Part shown: one piece after another, positions 37,191 through 49,227 of the stretch | Position numbering within the stretch: the first letter of the stretch is position 1 | Layout of the letters: the number at the start of each line of letters is the position of its first letter | Assembly: GCA_021018815.1 (NCBI GenBank) | Contig: JAITYX010000063.1 | Span: forward strand, 2,345,501-2,409,500 | DNA: 64,000 nucleotides | Direction of reading: 5' to 3' | From: Talinum fruticosum | Taxonomy: Eukaryota > Streptophyta > Magnoliopsida > Caryophyllales > Talinaceae | Notes under the pieces: generated by a model | What the model was told of the DNA's origin: nothing | What the model saw: only the letters and a program-made list of their open reading frames with translations | Databases searched by the model: none | Translations under genes and position numbers: made by a program

Positions 37191-39829
37191 ATCTAATAGT
37201 AATTTCGAAACCCAATTGAATTTTATTGCGAATATTGAACATGAATGTTATAGGGTGAATTTAGGAAGTTATTAGGGGTGAACTGGAATATGAACTAATC
37301 TGATTGAGTTATATTAGGTTAAAGAATCGGGAAGAATAAGCTAAATTGGGGAATTGTGGGTAATTCTTGAATTAATGGAAATTCTAAAGCCTAATTGAAG
37401 TTATTATTGACGTATCTGATTTAGTGTAAGGATTAGACCTTATTATTGCCTAAATTTGATAAGTTATGATTGAATGTCTTTTTGAACCGTATTGAATAGT
37501 TGATTATGCCAAATGGTGGGATGAACTAACTTGTGGAGTAACTATGAATCGAGTGACTTGAATTAGGGCATTGATTGGATAGTTAGATGAAGTTGTGGGA
37601 TTGAATCGAATATAGGAAATATTATCGATTTCCGTTTATTGTGATTGGTAACTAGATTAGCGAATTGATAAGTTGGGGAGGTGTAATATGAGAATTTGAG
37701 GCAAAACAATAGCGATTTGTGATGAGTCAAGACTTCTTGGGTTAAGATCGTAACTAATTATGGTTATTGGGGCTTGTATCACCCAAATTAGTGAAATGAA
37801 TGGTTAGGGAGATACGGTATGAGGGTTCAAACCAAATAGGGCAATTGTGACAGTTTGGGGCTAAGTTATAATCGGTTGTGATTATCCATGGTTTTACGAC
37901 TTGTGGTTATTGTGGCTTAAAGGAGTTTTAATTCCTGAATTCGTTGTGCTTGAAAATGAATTGAGTTAAGGAAAACGAACGTTGGAGTATAAAAAGGAGC
38001 GGGATATTGGAGTATAGAGGGAATACGTATCTATATTGATTGATTGTGACTTTGAAAACAAAGTGAGATAAGAATTACGTATATAGGAATAAGAGACTCT
38101 TGCTTGAGTAGGATGTGAAAGAATATGAGTAGATGCTAAATACTTGGTGAATCCTTAAGTTAATGTGCTAGCTTGGAGTGCTAAGTCCTAGTATCAAGAT
38201 GCTTGACGCGTGAAGTGACTTGATTCTAAATAATACTCAAAAGTTAATTTTGAAAAGACTTCGGATGTTTACGCAAAAGAATGTTTGAGTATGATTCTTG
38301 ATAACTGTTTTTCAAACTTGAAATATGTTTTAAAGAAGTGAAACCGATTTGAGGAAGTGAATTTAGAAGGGTGACACGTGGTGTCATACCTTCTATGATG
38401 CTAAACTGGTATGAGATTATGGACTAGAAACCAAGTTTGATAAGTGATTGTGATCACTTTGGTTTTGAATGAATTTTGGGCTAATGATTATTTAGACCGG
38501 AGGAAAGAGGTGGTTGTGTATATCGAGGCCACGAGGTTCTTTCTTATTAGGATGCCCATCAACCAGAGAGGTTGATTCTTTCCTGACAAGGAAAGTGGAG
38601 CCTTCCAAGAGTTTGACTAGAGGTAGGTCCGGGAGCTCGAGTCAAGGGGTCGTGCCCCAAAGAAAACTGTGCGGTGCTAGTTCAAAGTCTAAAGCCCCGA
38701 AAGGATATTCAGTTTCTAACTAAAAGTATTTGAAAAAAGCGTAGGTGGTTGCCCCACCTTGTTTAAAGTTGATTCGGTTCCAAAGAGTTAATGATTGCGA
38801 AACGAGTGTCTTTAAATGATTAAAGTGTTATGATCTTTATGTTCCCAACTATTTTAGGAGATTTCATTGAAAAGTATCTAGATTTGTATTACGTTATTCC
38901 ACCTTTACCAATTTCATGATTATTATTTTTAGTATGTGTGAAGTACTTTCCGTTGTAGAGAGTGTAAGACCCTCCAGGTGAGAGGATTGGTGCTCAACCC
39001 CACAAATTCCCATCTCCGGTTGCATGTACTCTCTCGGAAAGGGTGCATTATGCTTTAGCATGCTTTAGCATATTCTGGACTCTTGTATGCCGTTTGCTAT
39101 TTGTTGATTGTTGATTGCTGAATGACTCAAGTTGCTCGACGTGTATTCCATATGTTTTTAAGTGTTGTAACTTGTAATTAAGTTCATATAGTTTGTATCG
39201 GATGTATTATGAGCTATTTAAAGCTGTTTTATGTCTTTATGCATGATTGGTTGAACTTCGGTGTATGGTCTGTTGAGTTGTATACTCGAGCGTGTGACTC
39301 GTTGAGTTATATTATGGTTTTTATGCGGGGTTTTAAGGTTTTAAGACTTGGGGATAGACCTTATTACAAACGGAATTCTATCGAAATTTTAGAAAATCAA
39401 ACTCTTTTGGAAAAATTACCTTTATTACCTTTAAGTTGGAATTAGAAAGCCAAACCGACACCTTAATGAGCCTTGGGAGTTCCTTTCGAGGAACTTTAGC
39501 GATGTAATACTCCTAGGGTGGGTTTTGGGGTGTTACACTTCACTTAAATTATTTACGAGTACATGGATAAGCGTGTTAAATTTTGGCTCCTTATTTCGAA
39601 ATGTTTTTTCTGTTTTGTTTTAGGTAAGGTTAATGCGAGAATGAGGCATGAAGTAAGCTATCCGTTTGTCGAAGTGACTTAGGGGCTCACAATGGTAGTG
39701 ACATGTAATGTCTTGGACTCGTCCTTGTAATGGTCCATAAGGCATTACCATGTTGGCTTGTTAAATTAATTTCTATACTCATGTTATTCTATGTTGGATG
39801 CTTTTACTATTTGAATCTAAAACCTATTG

Positions 39830-39833
<4 letters not shown>

Positions 39834-39916
<83 letters not shown>
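39834..39916. repeat. (TA)n microsatellite, 83 bp
   Basis: Uninterrupted TA repeat near the right end of the composite element. Confidence 0.97.
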
Positions 39917-39917
<1 letters not shown>

Positions 39918-40049
39918 CCTAATTTGGATGTTGTCCTGTTCCTTGTTTGTGGCGGCGGTAACGTCTCTAATCTTACTTCCCGCTGCGTTAATTACTAATT
40001 AATTAGTCATTATAATTAATCGATGATTATGAGGTTTGAGGGTATTACA

Positions 40050-41529
40050 TTCTCCTATGCTTCTCATGACCCTAACAAAGAAACAATAATAATTAACAAT
40101 TAATATTATCTATATATGAAACAAACTCTTATATATTTTTTTTATCTAAAGAAATAAAAAACACAAACCCGTAAAATTACGATAGATACTATTAGATCTA
40201 TATATAGTATCATTTCACTTAAAAATAATTTTGTTAACATGAGAATTTAAAAGAACATTGAAAAATACTTTAAGGACATCCCACTTTTTAAAAAAGAATA
40301 TCCTATTTAATTACACATTTCATGCTTATTATAATAGCGGCATTTATTTTTTGGAAGTTAAGTATAAGAATAGCATGTATTTCTTCTCTTAAGGCTACCT
40401 CCGATGGTAACAACTCCTATTTAGTGGCTCCAAGTGTCACATGGGTAAGGGAGTTGCTTCATTTGAGTTCTATTATCAATGGTAGTAACTAATGTGAGTT
40501 GCTTCATAATATTTTATATTATTAATGGGTCTCACTTCGAGTATTTTATCAATCTAATTTTTGTATTATATTTATTTTAGATTTTATTAATAATTTAATC
40601 AAAATAATTAAATGATTGATTTATTATTTTGGGTGTGTGTTAATAATAATTTTTTTATGAACGATTATGTTATGATTTAATGATGTGTAATAATATTGAA
40701 CTTAATTAAGTGTAATTTGTTAAGCAACTTATTAAAAGTAAAATTTTAAAAAATAATAATGATCAATTATTATAGAACAAGCTAACGATAACTTAAAATT
40801 ACATTAAAAAAATATAACATAATATAAATACAACATAATACATATACAACTTAAAACACACGAAAGCTACTTAAAATAGTTCTTTCTTAAAATAATTCAT
40901 TGAAAGAACGGCAGTAAATTATGAAAATGTTAATGAAATAAATAAAAAAATTTTGCCAGAAATCTACTTAAACACACAAAAGCTACTACTTGAAATAATT
41001 TGCCAGAAAATTATGAAAATGTTAATGAAAAAATAAACAAGAAAATTAAAAAAGAACTTATTATTACGATTATGAGAAAGAAGCGTAATTAAAGCCCTAG
41101 TCCGAAGCCCCGGAATCATAGTAATAGGTTATGTTTCATAAAAAAATAAAAATAAAGGAAACAATTGTTATAAATTGCAATTCCCTCCAACAACTTTAAA
41201 AGTACGCACCAAACACAAACAATTAATATTTGTGTCTCACATGACTTTCATTTCCCCATCCCCACTTGTTTTTCTCTCCTCTTCCGAGCTCCTCCACCCG
41301 GTTGCTCCGCGAATTACTCGGGAGCCTAGCTTCTTCCCGAGCTACTCCAAGCCCTTTTATTTTATCATTTTCTCTCCCTTTCACATAGGAACAACTCATT
41401 AAAACTTACTGCAATTAAAAATAGCCTAAAAATTTTATCTAAGGTATCATTAATACAAATAAAAGAAAAAGAAAATTTTCTATAAGAAGGAGAAGAAAAA
41501 GTGAAGTGCACCGAACAATTATGCTTTTT
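40050..41529. other. AT-rich intergenic DNA
   Basis: No gene recognised. Around 40390-40530 the words GGTAACAACTCC, GTTGCTTCAT and GGTAGTAACTAATG suggest an old MITE, but its right end was not located. Confidence 0.35.
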
Positions 41530-41959
41530 CGTCCAACTTTTTTTTGGATGAAAATAAAAATATTTTCATTCCTGTAGGCTCATGGTAAATGCTAGCAACA
41601 TAAGCTGTACAATGTTTCAAAAAGAAAAAGAAACCAAGAGAAAATAGCACCAGGATAATCAAAAAGAGATTTGGGATGTGAGCGACCCACCTTCTAGGAA
41701 GGGTTGCCGTTCACAATCTCAAATTTTCTCGAGAAAAACCTCCTAATGCAAGCGAGTATTCTTACTTACTATTGTCTCCAACCATGATCCGTCAGCTGTT
41801 GGACCTTGTTTTGCCAAGGTTGTGTTTAATTCTCACTTGAACCTCCCGGATGATCCTTTGAACTACCTCCTGGATTGTTCTATTCCTATCTCCATAAATT
41901 CCGCCACACCTTTCCGCCTGAGATATGGTAGCAACAAGCGATAATTATAGCATATATCG

Positions 41960-44900
41960 CTTGTTTCCTTATTAGGGGCCTCTTATACTTGAATTAATTT
42001 GTTAATCCAGGTTTTCCATGGGGAGATTGATCTCAGTCCACTTGCATACTTCTTTTATCACCTCATTACTGAAGTGACACTCGAAAAATACGTGTGTAGA
42101 TGTTTCAACTGCGAGAACCACATAATATGCCCTTAGGATCAACATGGATACCTAATTGTATCATTCTTTCTTTGTCAATAGCCTATCATGCACTAGTAAC
42201 CACGCGTTAAAACGGTGCTTAGGAGCCGAGATAGGAGACCGGACAAGCCTCCAATATCTAAAAGTTGGTAGTTGTCCCAATAACCAAGTATATCCTAATT
42301 TAATGTTTTATGTATGTTGAGGTATGCCCAACCATTTGTCAGCATTGTAACTTGCTCTAAAACTGCCCTTAATGTTATTGAGTCTTCTCCAGTACCAACT
42401 AAAGTTGGGAAATAGGTCGATCGGGTCGGGTTCGTGTTCGTGTCGGACTTAAATGGTTGAAATTCCCCGATCCGAACTCGACTGTTTAATAAACAGGTTA
42501 AGAATCCCCAACCTGAACCTGACCTGTTTAATAAACGGGTTGATCCGATTTAACTTGCTTATCCATTTAACATGCTTTTTTAACTAATTAAACATACACA
42601 ACTTGTAATAACATAAAACATTGCATGTACTGAAGCTAAATTTTCAACAATTATAAACCAAAATATGAAACCACAAATCAAAGTCTAAGTTCTTAAATAT
42701 CCATGTCCACACGCACAAAATATCCACACACCAAATATTAAACGAATTAAATAGGTTATTTTTCATGTTAAAAATCTCAACCTTAACCTAGCACATATAA
42801 TTAAACGGTTTAGTCGTGTCAACCCAATTAATTAAACGGGTTGAAAATTTCTACCCAAAACCATTTATTTTCGTGTCGGGTTCGGGTCGATAATCGTGTC
42901 GGGTCGGCTTTTCCCAACTCTAGTACCAACTAGAGCTTATAGGTGCATTGTAGGCCCAGAAGTCTTGCCCTTTTAAATAGATTTCATTCACCCATTTGAC
43001 CCGAGTGTGTCGACTTTGGGTGCAATGGCCAAAATCAATTTCTCAATTGTAGCAACATTCCAAGTAGCATAATTTCTAATGTTGAGGCCCCCTCCCTCTT
43101 AGATCTACAGATTTTACTCCAAGCAACTAGGGAGACACCTTTCTTTTCCCCCTTTTTCCACATAAATTGTCTGCATATCTTTTCAATCTCATTGATAATG
43201 GTTTGTGGGAGCATGAAGATTAAGGACCAATAGGACATAATTAAAATGAGGAGGGTATTGATTACCTGCACCTTTGCAGCATAGGACAGATTCCTTGTAC
43301 TGAAAGTCCGTAATCTAGACTTGATCTTCTCAACCAGCTTATGACGATCGGTAACATTCCACTTTGAGGGAGTGAGAGGCATACCAAGGTATTTCATAGG
43401 AAATGTTCCTTCACAAAATCCAATTCTTTGTCTAATGACTTCAGCATTGATAGGTGAAACACCATTAAGGTAAATTTGAGATTTCAACTTGTTAGCATAT
43501 AAGCTCGTAACATTAGAGAAATGCTCAAAGCCATGCATAATTAAGTCTACTGATCCGATATGTCCCTTGCAGAATATCATGAGATCATCCGCAAAGCACA
43601 TACTAACAAGCTTTATCCTCTTGCATGAGGGATGAAATCTGAAACCCTCTTAAGTAGCTTGAAATAGTAAAGATCTTGTCAAATACTCCATAACAATGGT
43701 GAATAACAATGGAGATAGGAGATCCCCTTGTCTAATACCCTTTGCACCTTGTATCTCACCAAAAATTTCTCCATTTAATGAAATCTTGTAGCTTGCTTTG
43801 TTGATATGCATCTCATAATCCATTGGCTGAATTTTGGGGGAAATTTGAAAGCAGACGAGTAAAAGCTCAATTGCGTGCCATGAAACACGAGTCATATGCC
43901 TTTTGTAGGTCTATCTTCAATAAGCATCTAGCGGATGCCTATTTCCTCTGGTATAGTTGAATGAAGTCTTGAGTAATCGGAATCTTCTTAATTATCTGTC
44001 TACTCGGCACAAAAGCCCCTTGATTTTCATTAATCAAGGAAAGAAGCACTTGGTTAAGTCTACCACATAGCATTTTCGCTATGCATTTGTAGATGGTGTT
44101 ACAGACATGCTATAGGTCTAAACTCAGTCACTTTGAGAGGGTTTGTAACCTTTGGTATCAAGGCAAGAATTGTAGCATTCAATTGCTTAAGCATCATACC
44201 ATTTTCAAAAAATTGTAGAATAACGAGTAGTGATGTCATTACCTATAATATGCCAGGCATCTCTGAAAAATCTACTACCATAACCATCAAGATCCGGGCT
44301 TTTGTTTATGTCAATGGCAAAAACCATAGCTTTGACATCTTTAGGAGTAAAAGGTTGGATGAGTCCGAATTGTTGCTCAACCGATAAGATTTTCCCTGTT
44401 CCAATGATCATCTGCTCAATAGTGTCTATAGGTGGCTTGGAGTTTCCTAAAAACCCTTATAATATGATGCAAAAGCCAATTTGATGTCTTCGGGCTTAGT
44501 GCACAGATTATCATCTTTATCTATAATCGCCAAGACATTATTCCTGTAAGCTTTCGGTTTGAGGCTTGCATAGAAGAACTTAGTATTCGATCCCCATGAA
44601 TTAGCCATTGAGTCTTTTTTGATTTAAGAAAGCCACTTCTGCAGCATGCTTGTTGTTGAACTCTAAATAAGCTAGTCTTTCCCTCTTGAAGATCAATGTT
44701 GAAGGGATCAAGTTGTAACTCATGCTGAAGTTTGTGTAACCTATTCCTTAACTCAAATACTTAAGCATCAATTTGAGCAAACTTTATCGATATGCCTGAA
44801 ATCATTTTGTAAGTTTCGTAGCTTTTGACAAATATGGAACATGCTACAGCCACTGAATTTGTTGTTTCCGAGCATGATTGAACAGTGGCATCAAATTGAG

Positions 44901-45664
44901 ATAAAGAGCTCCACATATTATAGTAGATGAATCTACCCATTCTTTTAGTTGTTGTTTGTTTAAGTTGAATCCAGATAGGAGCATGATTTGATATATCCTG
45001 AGGTAGGAAATAGATAGGCATTTTACCAAAACTATCGATCCATTCCAAATTTCCGAAGGCTCTGTCAATTTTGGAGTAAATCCTAGTACTATCTATATGG
45101 TTGTTGCACCAAGTATACCTTTGCCCAAGCCATTTCAGTTCTTCTAATTGACAATTTTCTATACGAGTTATGGAATTCTTGGTAGTCTCTAGGGTTTACC
45201 TCTACACCACCAATTCTATCATCTTGACACCATATATTGTTGAAGTCACCAAGTACCAACCAAGGTATGCTAGCTGAATTAGCTATCCGTATTAAAGAAC
45301 TCCATAGTGTTTCTCTCGCATCGTCCTCATTAAAAGCATATACAAATGTAACAAATATTGGTGTCAAACCTTGAATGCGAGACACAACAATGTATAAGCT
45401 GAGCACTTTGTTTAATCACCTCCAAATCTACCATATTCGATTCCAAAAACCCAAATTCTATCCCTTGGGTTACGGTTGTTGTTGATCACATTTTTCCAAC
45501 CGCTACGAGATGTTCCTGTGAACCAAAGACAGATTATTTGCTCTTACTTTTGTTTCAAGTAGCCCCCAAATCAAGGCTCCCTTATTTACGTAAAAGGCCT
45601 CTCTTGCTTTTTGCTTATTAGGACTGTTAAGTCCTCTCACATTCCATGTAAGGATGCTAGCCAT
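41960..45664 (-). pseudogene. LINE ORF2: endonuclease and reverse transcriptase, broken
   Basis: Starts MASILTWNVRGLNSPNKQKA at 45664, the usual endonuclease N-terminus of plant L1 ORF2. VLGDFNNI (about 45250) is the second endonuclease motif. Reverse transcriptase landmarks follow: INKSPDLDGYGSRFF (about 44300), KGIRQGDLLSPLLF (about 43720), the active-site box FADDLMIF (about 43590) and MKYLGMPL. After that come YLKGQDFWAYNAP (about 42960), the MITE insertion, and the zf-RVT text THVFFECHFSNEV near 42080. At least six interruptions split it; some could share the deletion bias seen in the host genes. Confidence 0.85.
42400..42922. mobile_element. hAT-type MITE with perfect 8-bp target duplication, inside LINE ORF2
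   Basis: Ends are TAAAGTTGGGAAA on the left and the reverse complement of TAGAGTTGGGAAAA on the right. GTACCAAC flanks both sides exactly (42392-42399 and 42923-42930). The 523-bp interior is rich in CGGGTCGGGTTCG-type words and has no transposase. The insertion must be younger than the LINE. Confidence 0.93.
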
Positions 45665-45742
45665 ACCCCAAAGGAGTATCCAGAACTATTGCATTTCCCC
45701 TTGTTCCACTCATATCACCTTCCGGTCGCACTCTTTGGATCT

Positions 45743-46833
45743 TTAGCGAGATGGGGTTATCCCATTTTGTGAATCTCCAAGCATAGTAGTTATAGGGCTT
45801 GGGATGCCTATTGCTTCATCCCGATGTTGTAATTCCGCATGGTGCAAAGGTTCCTCATTATGTACTTGGGCAGTTCCATTCTTGACCTTCCATACCCATG
45901 TTCCTTCCTTTCTTTTGCATTGCTCCACATTATGACCATATCCTTTACATGAAGAACAGGTGAATAGGTTTCCATTCAAATTGAACCTTCGTTCAAGTAA
46001 CACCCCATATTCATTTTCAAAGGTGACCTTCTCCAATATCACTTCGATTATCTCAACTTCTACCGATAGCCGAGCGTAACTTGCTCTTGTCCTCTGCTCG
46101 GTTATTCGATCGGTCATAATTGGCATTCCAATTAGACTTCCAATTTTATTGAGAGACCGATCACTCCATTATTTAAGATCGAACCACAGGAGCTGCACCC
46201 ATACGAGGGACCTTTTGTATCTCATTTTTAAGGTTTGCAAAATCGGGACTCCAAGGCTTTATAACTAGCGGCTTCTTGTCAAAATGATAAAAGTCTAAGT
46301 GTAGAACCTCATCTCTAACTTCAATTGAACCAAATCGACCAAGATGATACCATTTTTCAAGCATGACAATTTTCTCTATGTCAAACTTGTTCCATATTCT
46401 TTCCAAAAACCTTTTAAGATCACGGGGGGTTGCACCAAGCACATAGCAAATCGAGAGAAGAGCCCTAATATTCAATCTCGGTTTTAACATCATCAACAAT
46501 AATTTTCCCCACATACGCCCATCAATACGGTTAGGTCTGCACAAAATTCAATTTAGACCACGCTTTCGGAAGTTTGTCGACATCATAAGAGTCCCATACA
46601 GATTGCTTACCGATCCGGATGTTGGTCTTTCATTTCCAGCCGATTCTATTTCGAGTATTATTATTGATATGAGTACCAATTGGGGTGGAGTTATCAAGAT
46701 TTCCTCAATGATGTTTCTAGGGTTTGGGGGTTACCCGATGTTGTCGCGAAGGTTGAGTTGGGGTGGGTGCGGCATTGAGATGAGAGTTTGCTTGTCGATT
46801 TGCTCGAGTCGCAAGCTTTGCTTTCCTTGCCAT
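45743..46833 (-). pseudogene. LINE ORF1: DUF4283-type gag-like protein with CCHC zinc knuckle, broken
   Basis: Begins MARKAKLATRANRQA at 46833. The central part (46544-46173) reads as the DUF4283 domain of plant LINE ORF1 (GKLLLMML, PRDLKRFLERIWNKF, HFDKKPLVIKPWSPDF). It is followed by a zinc knuckle CSSCKGYGHNVEQC (Cx2Cx4Hx4C) near 45950. The protein normally binds element RNA. Stops and frame changes near 46740, 46550 and 46170 break it. Confidence 0.8.
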
Positions 46834-46860
46834 GGCGGACGCTTATTGTGCGCCGGAGGA

Positions 46861-47756
46861 AACCATCACCGAGAGCTCTGTTGGGATATTCATATTTTCA
46901 TTTAAGATGTATGAGTTTTGTTGTTCGTCCAACTTGCTATATTATTCCCTCGATAAATATAGATACTAAAATGAAGTTACAACTTGAAGTCATACCCCTA
47001 GTATGTTTGATAAATGTAGTTGTCTCAAGGTATATGCTATGGTCTCTCAAGAATTTTATCAAATTGTGATAGCTACATCAAACACTAATTAATACTATAT
47101 AGTAGTACAAACAAAATTCTTTCAAACTCACGTGAGACGTCACATGCTAGATAACATACATTAATGTACACGTCTTAAGCGTACGCTCCCCCACGCAAAC
47201 AATTATAGCCCACGTCATATGTTATCTTCTTCTTCTTCTTTTTTTTTTTTTTTTTATGGCTCACTTTTCACGGTTCAAAGATTTAAATTATAAAAAACTC
47301 TTTTTTCTGAAAAAAAAAGAATAAATAGTTCAAACTTATTTTTTAAAGTAAAGAACAGTAAGATTATAAGATGTAAGTTGTAAAGATGTAAAAAGTTATA
47401 AACAATTATAAGGAATTGTAAGAGTTAAAAAAAGTTGTAAAATTATTAACAATTTAGGTTTAAAAAATGTAAGAATTTATAAATAATTATGCGGAGTTGT
47501 AAAAGTCGAAAGAAGTTATATAGAAATATAAGAATATAAGTTAAAATTAAAACTATTTAGAAAAAAAAAGTTAAAAGGTAAAACTAACATAACTTTAAGT
47601 TGTTTTTGATTTGGGGAATAATTTTCGTGTAGAAATAACTTCCACCACAAATATTTTTCTAAAGAAGATGGATTTTAAGATACATTTTTTAAACAATTGT
47701 TGAAAGGAAATATTGTTATTGCAATAATATGACCATTTAGTTTAAAATTTTTATTA
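46861..47756. other. AT-rich intergenic DNA
   Basis: Contains a (TTC)n/poly-T tract at about 47227-47256 and a loose GTAAGAATTATAA-like array at 47360-47540. No gene. Confidence 0.4.
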
Positions 47757-48012
47757 TTTAAGGCCTTTTTCGAATTAGCATATATACCAATGTATATTTC
47801 TGTTCACTTATATTTAGTTTTGTTCGGTTTTACTCGTTTCTTCTCAATTTTATTCTTTTATGTTCATTCATACTCATTTTAACTAATCGTTATTGTTCAC
47901 TTCTGCTCATTTATGCTTCGTTTACGTTCATTTAGGTCCAATCCTATTCATTTGTGCTATATCTATTATTTATGCTTATTTCATCTGTCATTTCGAACAA
48001 GCTTTTAATTAG
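47757..48012. mobile_element. MITE family M2, copy 1
   Basis: Ends AAGGCCTTTTTCGAATTAGC and the reverse complement of AAAAGCTTGTTCGAAATGAC. Interior made of TTTATGTTCATTT-type words. The sister copy at 58824-59082 has the same ends. Confidence 0.65.
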
Positions 48013-49149
48013 ACAGGGTCATTACTTCGAGACAAAGGAAGTATATTTTCTTCCATTAAGATGTATCCCGAGGGGAAGGGAGCAGTCAGCTTATCCAATT
48101 TTCATCACACTTTTATTAAACTTAGTATACTTTGACAATCTAGGTGAAGTGCAAAGCGAACTTGATAGAAAATGTGTTATTAAAAGTATATCTAAGCACA
48201 TAAATTAATCAAGTTACTATAAAAATTCATTAGTTTAAATAAGTTTATTATTAGTATATACAGAAAAATTCATCAGTTGAAGTGCCGACCAAGCTAGGTA
48301 CTCCAAAAAAATAAATAAATGATATAATATGTGTTTCATGCAAATTATAAAATAGCACCAAATGTATAAACATATTCTATTATAAGTAACAGTTTTTAAA
48401 AAATCTATATAATACTCTTATTTTCACTTGATTTCCATAAAAAATGATATTTTCTTCCGTTTTTAAAAAATAGTATGCATAATCTAAGATTAATAAACTC
48501 AAGTCCGTAATATGACCTCTTTCATATATTTTTAAGTAATATATATATCAAATTTTTGTTACCGCTATAAATTCTCGCAATTTTGAGGGCAAAAGTAGTG
48601 GCGGAACCTTGAAGGGATAAAGGTAGACACTCGCAGTAAAAAAAAAAGATTCAAAAAAACTAGCTTGAAGGTAAGATTTTTTTATAAAAAAAATCATACA
48701 TACATATATAATGATGAGGATTTATAAATGGAACTCTTAACCTAAAATCCCGAATCCACCCTTAGTCAAAAGGATGAATTAGATTGGGGAAGCCTCCAAG
48801 GTTTAAACTCTGAGTAATGAGGGTATACAATACATCATCAACCATCATAATACGATTGCAGATTAATTAAATTAATTACTACTTTTTCTTATTAAACAAG
48901 AAGATTATAAATTAATAATTAAAGTGCAAAACTTTTGACCCAGCACGCCATATATATATATATGATATCAGAATATTAAACAAAACTTATAAAGTCGCCC
49001 CCAAAAGTTAGTCATCTAAAAATCTGAAATCTAGAAAAACATTTAACACGTAAACACCAACAAACCCCCACACAATTCAAACATAAACGAAACTTCAACG
49101 TTCCCTTTCCCTGACTTTCTTGCCTTTCTTCTCTCCACCTCCCCTCCCC
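48013..49149. other. AT-rich intergenic DNA, upstream region of the NHL gene
   Basis: No ORF with family support. A (TA)n of about 12 bp lies near 48950. Confidence 0.4.
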
Positions 49150-49150
49150 T

Positions 49151-49227
49151 TTTATACACCGCTAACCCCAAAAACCTTCATTCTCATTCTCATTCTCATT
49201 CTCATTCTCATTCTCTCCTAATTAACC
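49151..49227 (+). promoter_or_regulatory. TATA box and 5' UTR of the NHL gene
   Basis: TTTATACA at 49151-49158 is a good TATA box 70 bp before the ATG at 49228, leaving a leader of roughly 40 bp. Six perfect CATTCT units occupy 49179-49214, so the microsatellite spans the likely start site and leader. Confidence 0.6.

Larger units (their letters stand above)
33618..40049 (+). mobile_element. Composite long-LTR-type element (6.4 kb) with nested insert
   Basis: Starts TGTAATGCCCCGACCC and ends GAGGGTATTACA, giving TGTAAT/ATTACA inverted ends. Its start matches that of the solo LTR at 20735, and its last 110 bp share GGCGGTAACG and CCGCTGCG with the end at 23224. No retrotransposon protein frame was found in 6.4 kb. 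An inverted family fragment at about 36735-36908 shows nesting, so this may be one disrupted LTR or two fused members. Target duplications are unclear (flanks TCCTT and TTCTC). Confidence 0.55.
41530..46860 (-). mobile_element. L1-type LINE retrotransposon, nearly full length, decayed
   Basis: Two-ORF non-LTR element read on the minus strand: ORF1 from 46833, ORF2 from 45664. It carries a gag-like zinc-knuckle protein, an endonuclease, a reverse transcriptase and the C-terminal zf-RVT segment. An AT/poly-T stretch at about 41537-41545 may be the tail. It is interrupted by the hAT MITE at 42400-42922. Frame breaks and stops are spread through both ORFs, so it is not expected to move by itself. 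Confidence 0.85.

Noticed and set aside
36812..37275. Frames of 70-125 codons on both strands over a GC-rich block
   Set aside because: One crosses the junction between two elements and both strands are open from composition alone.
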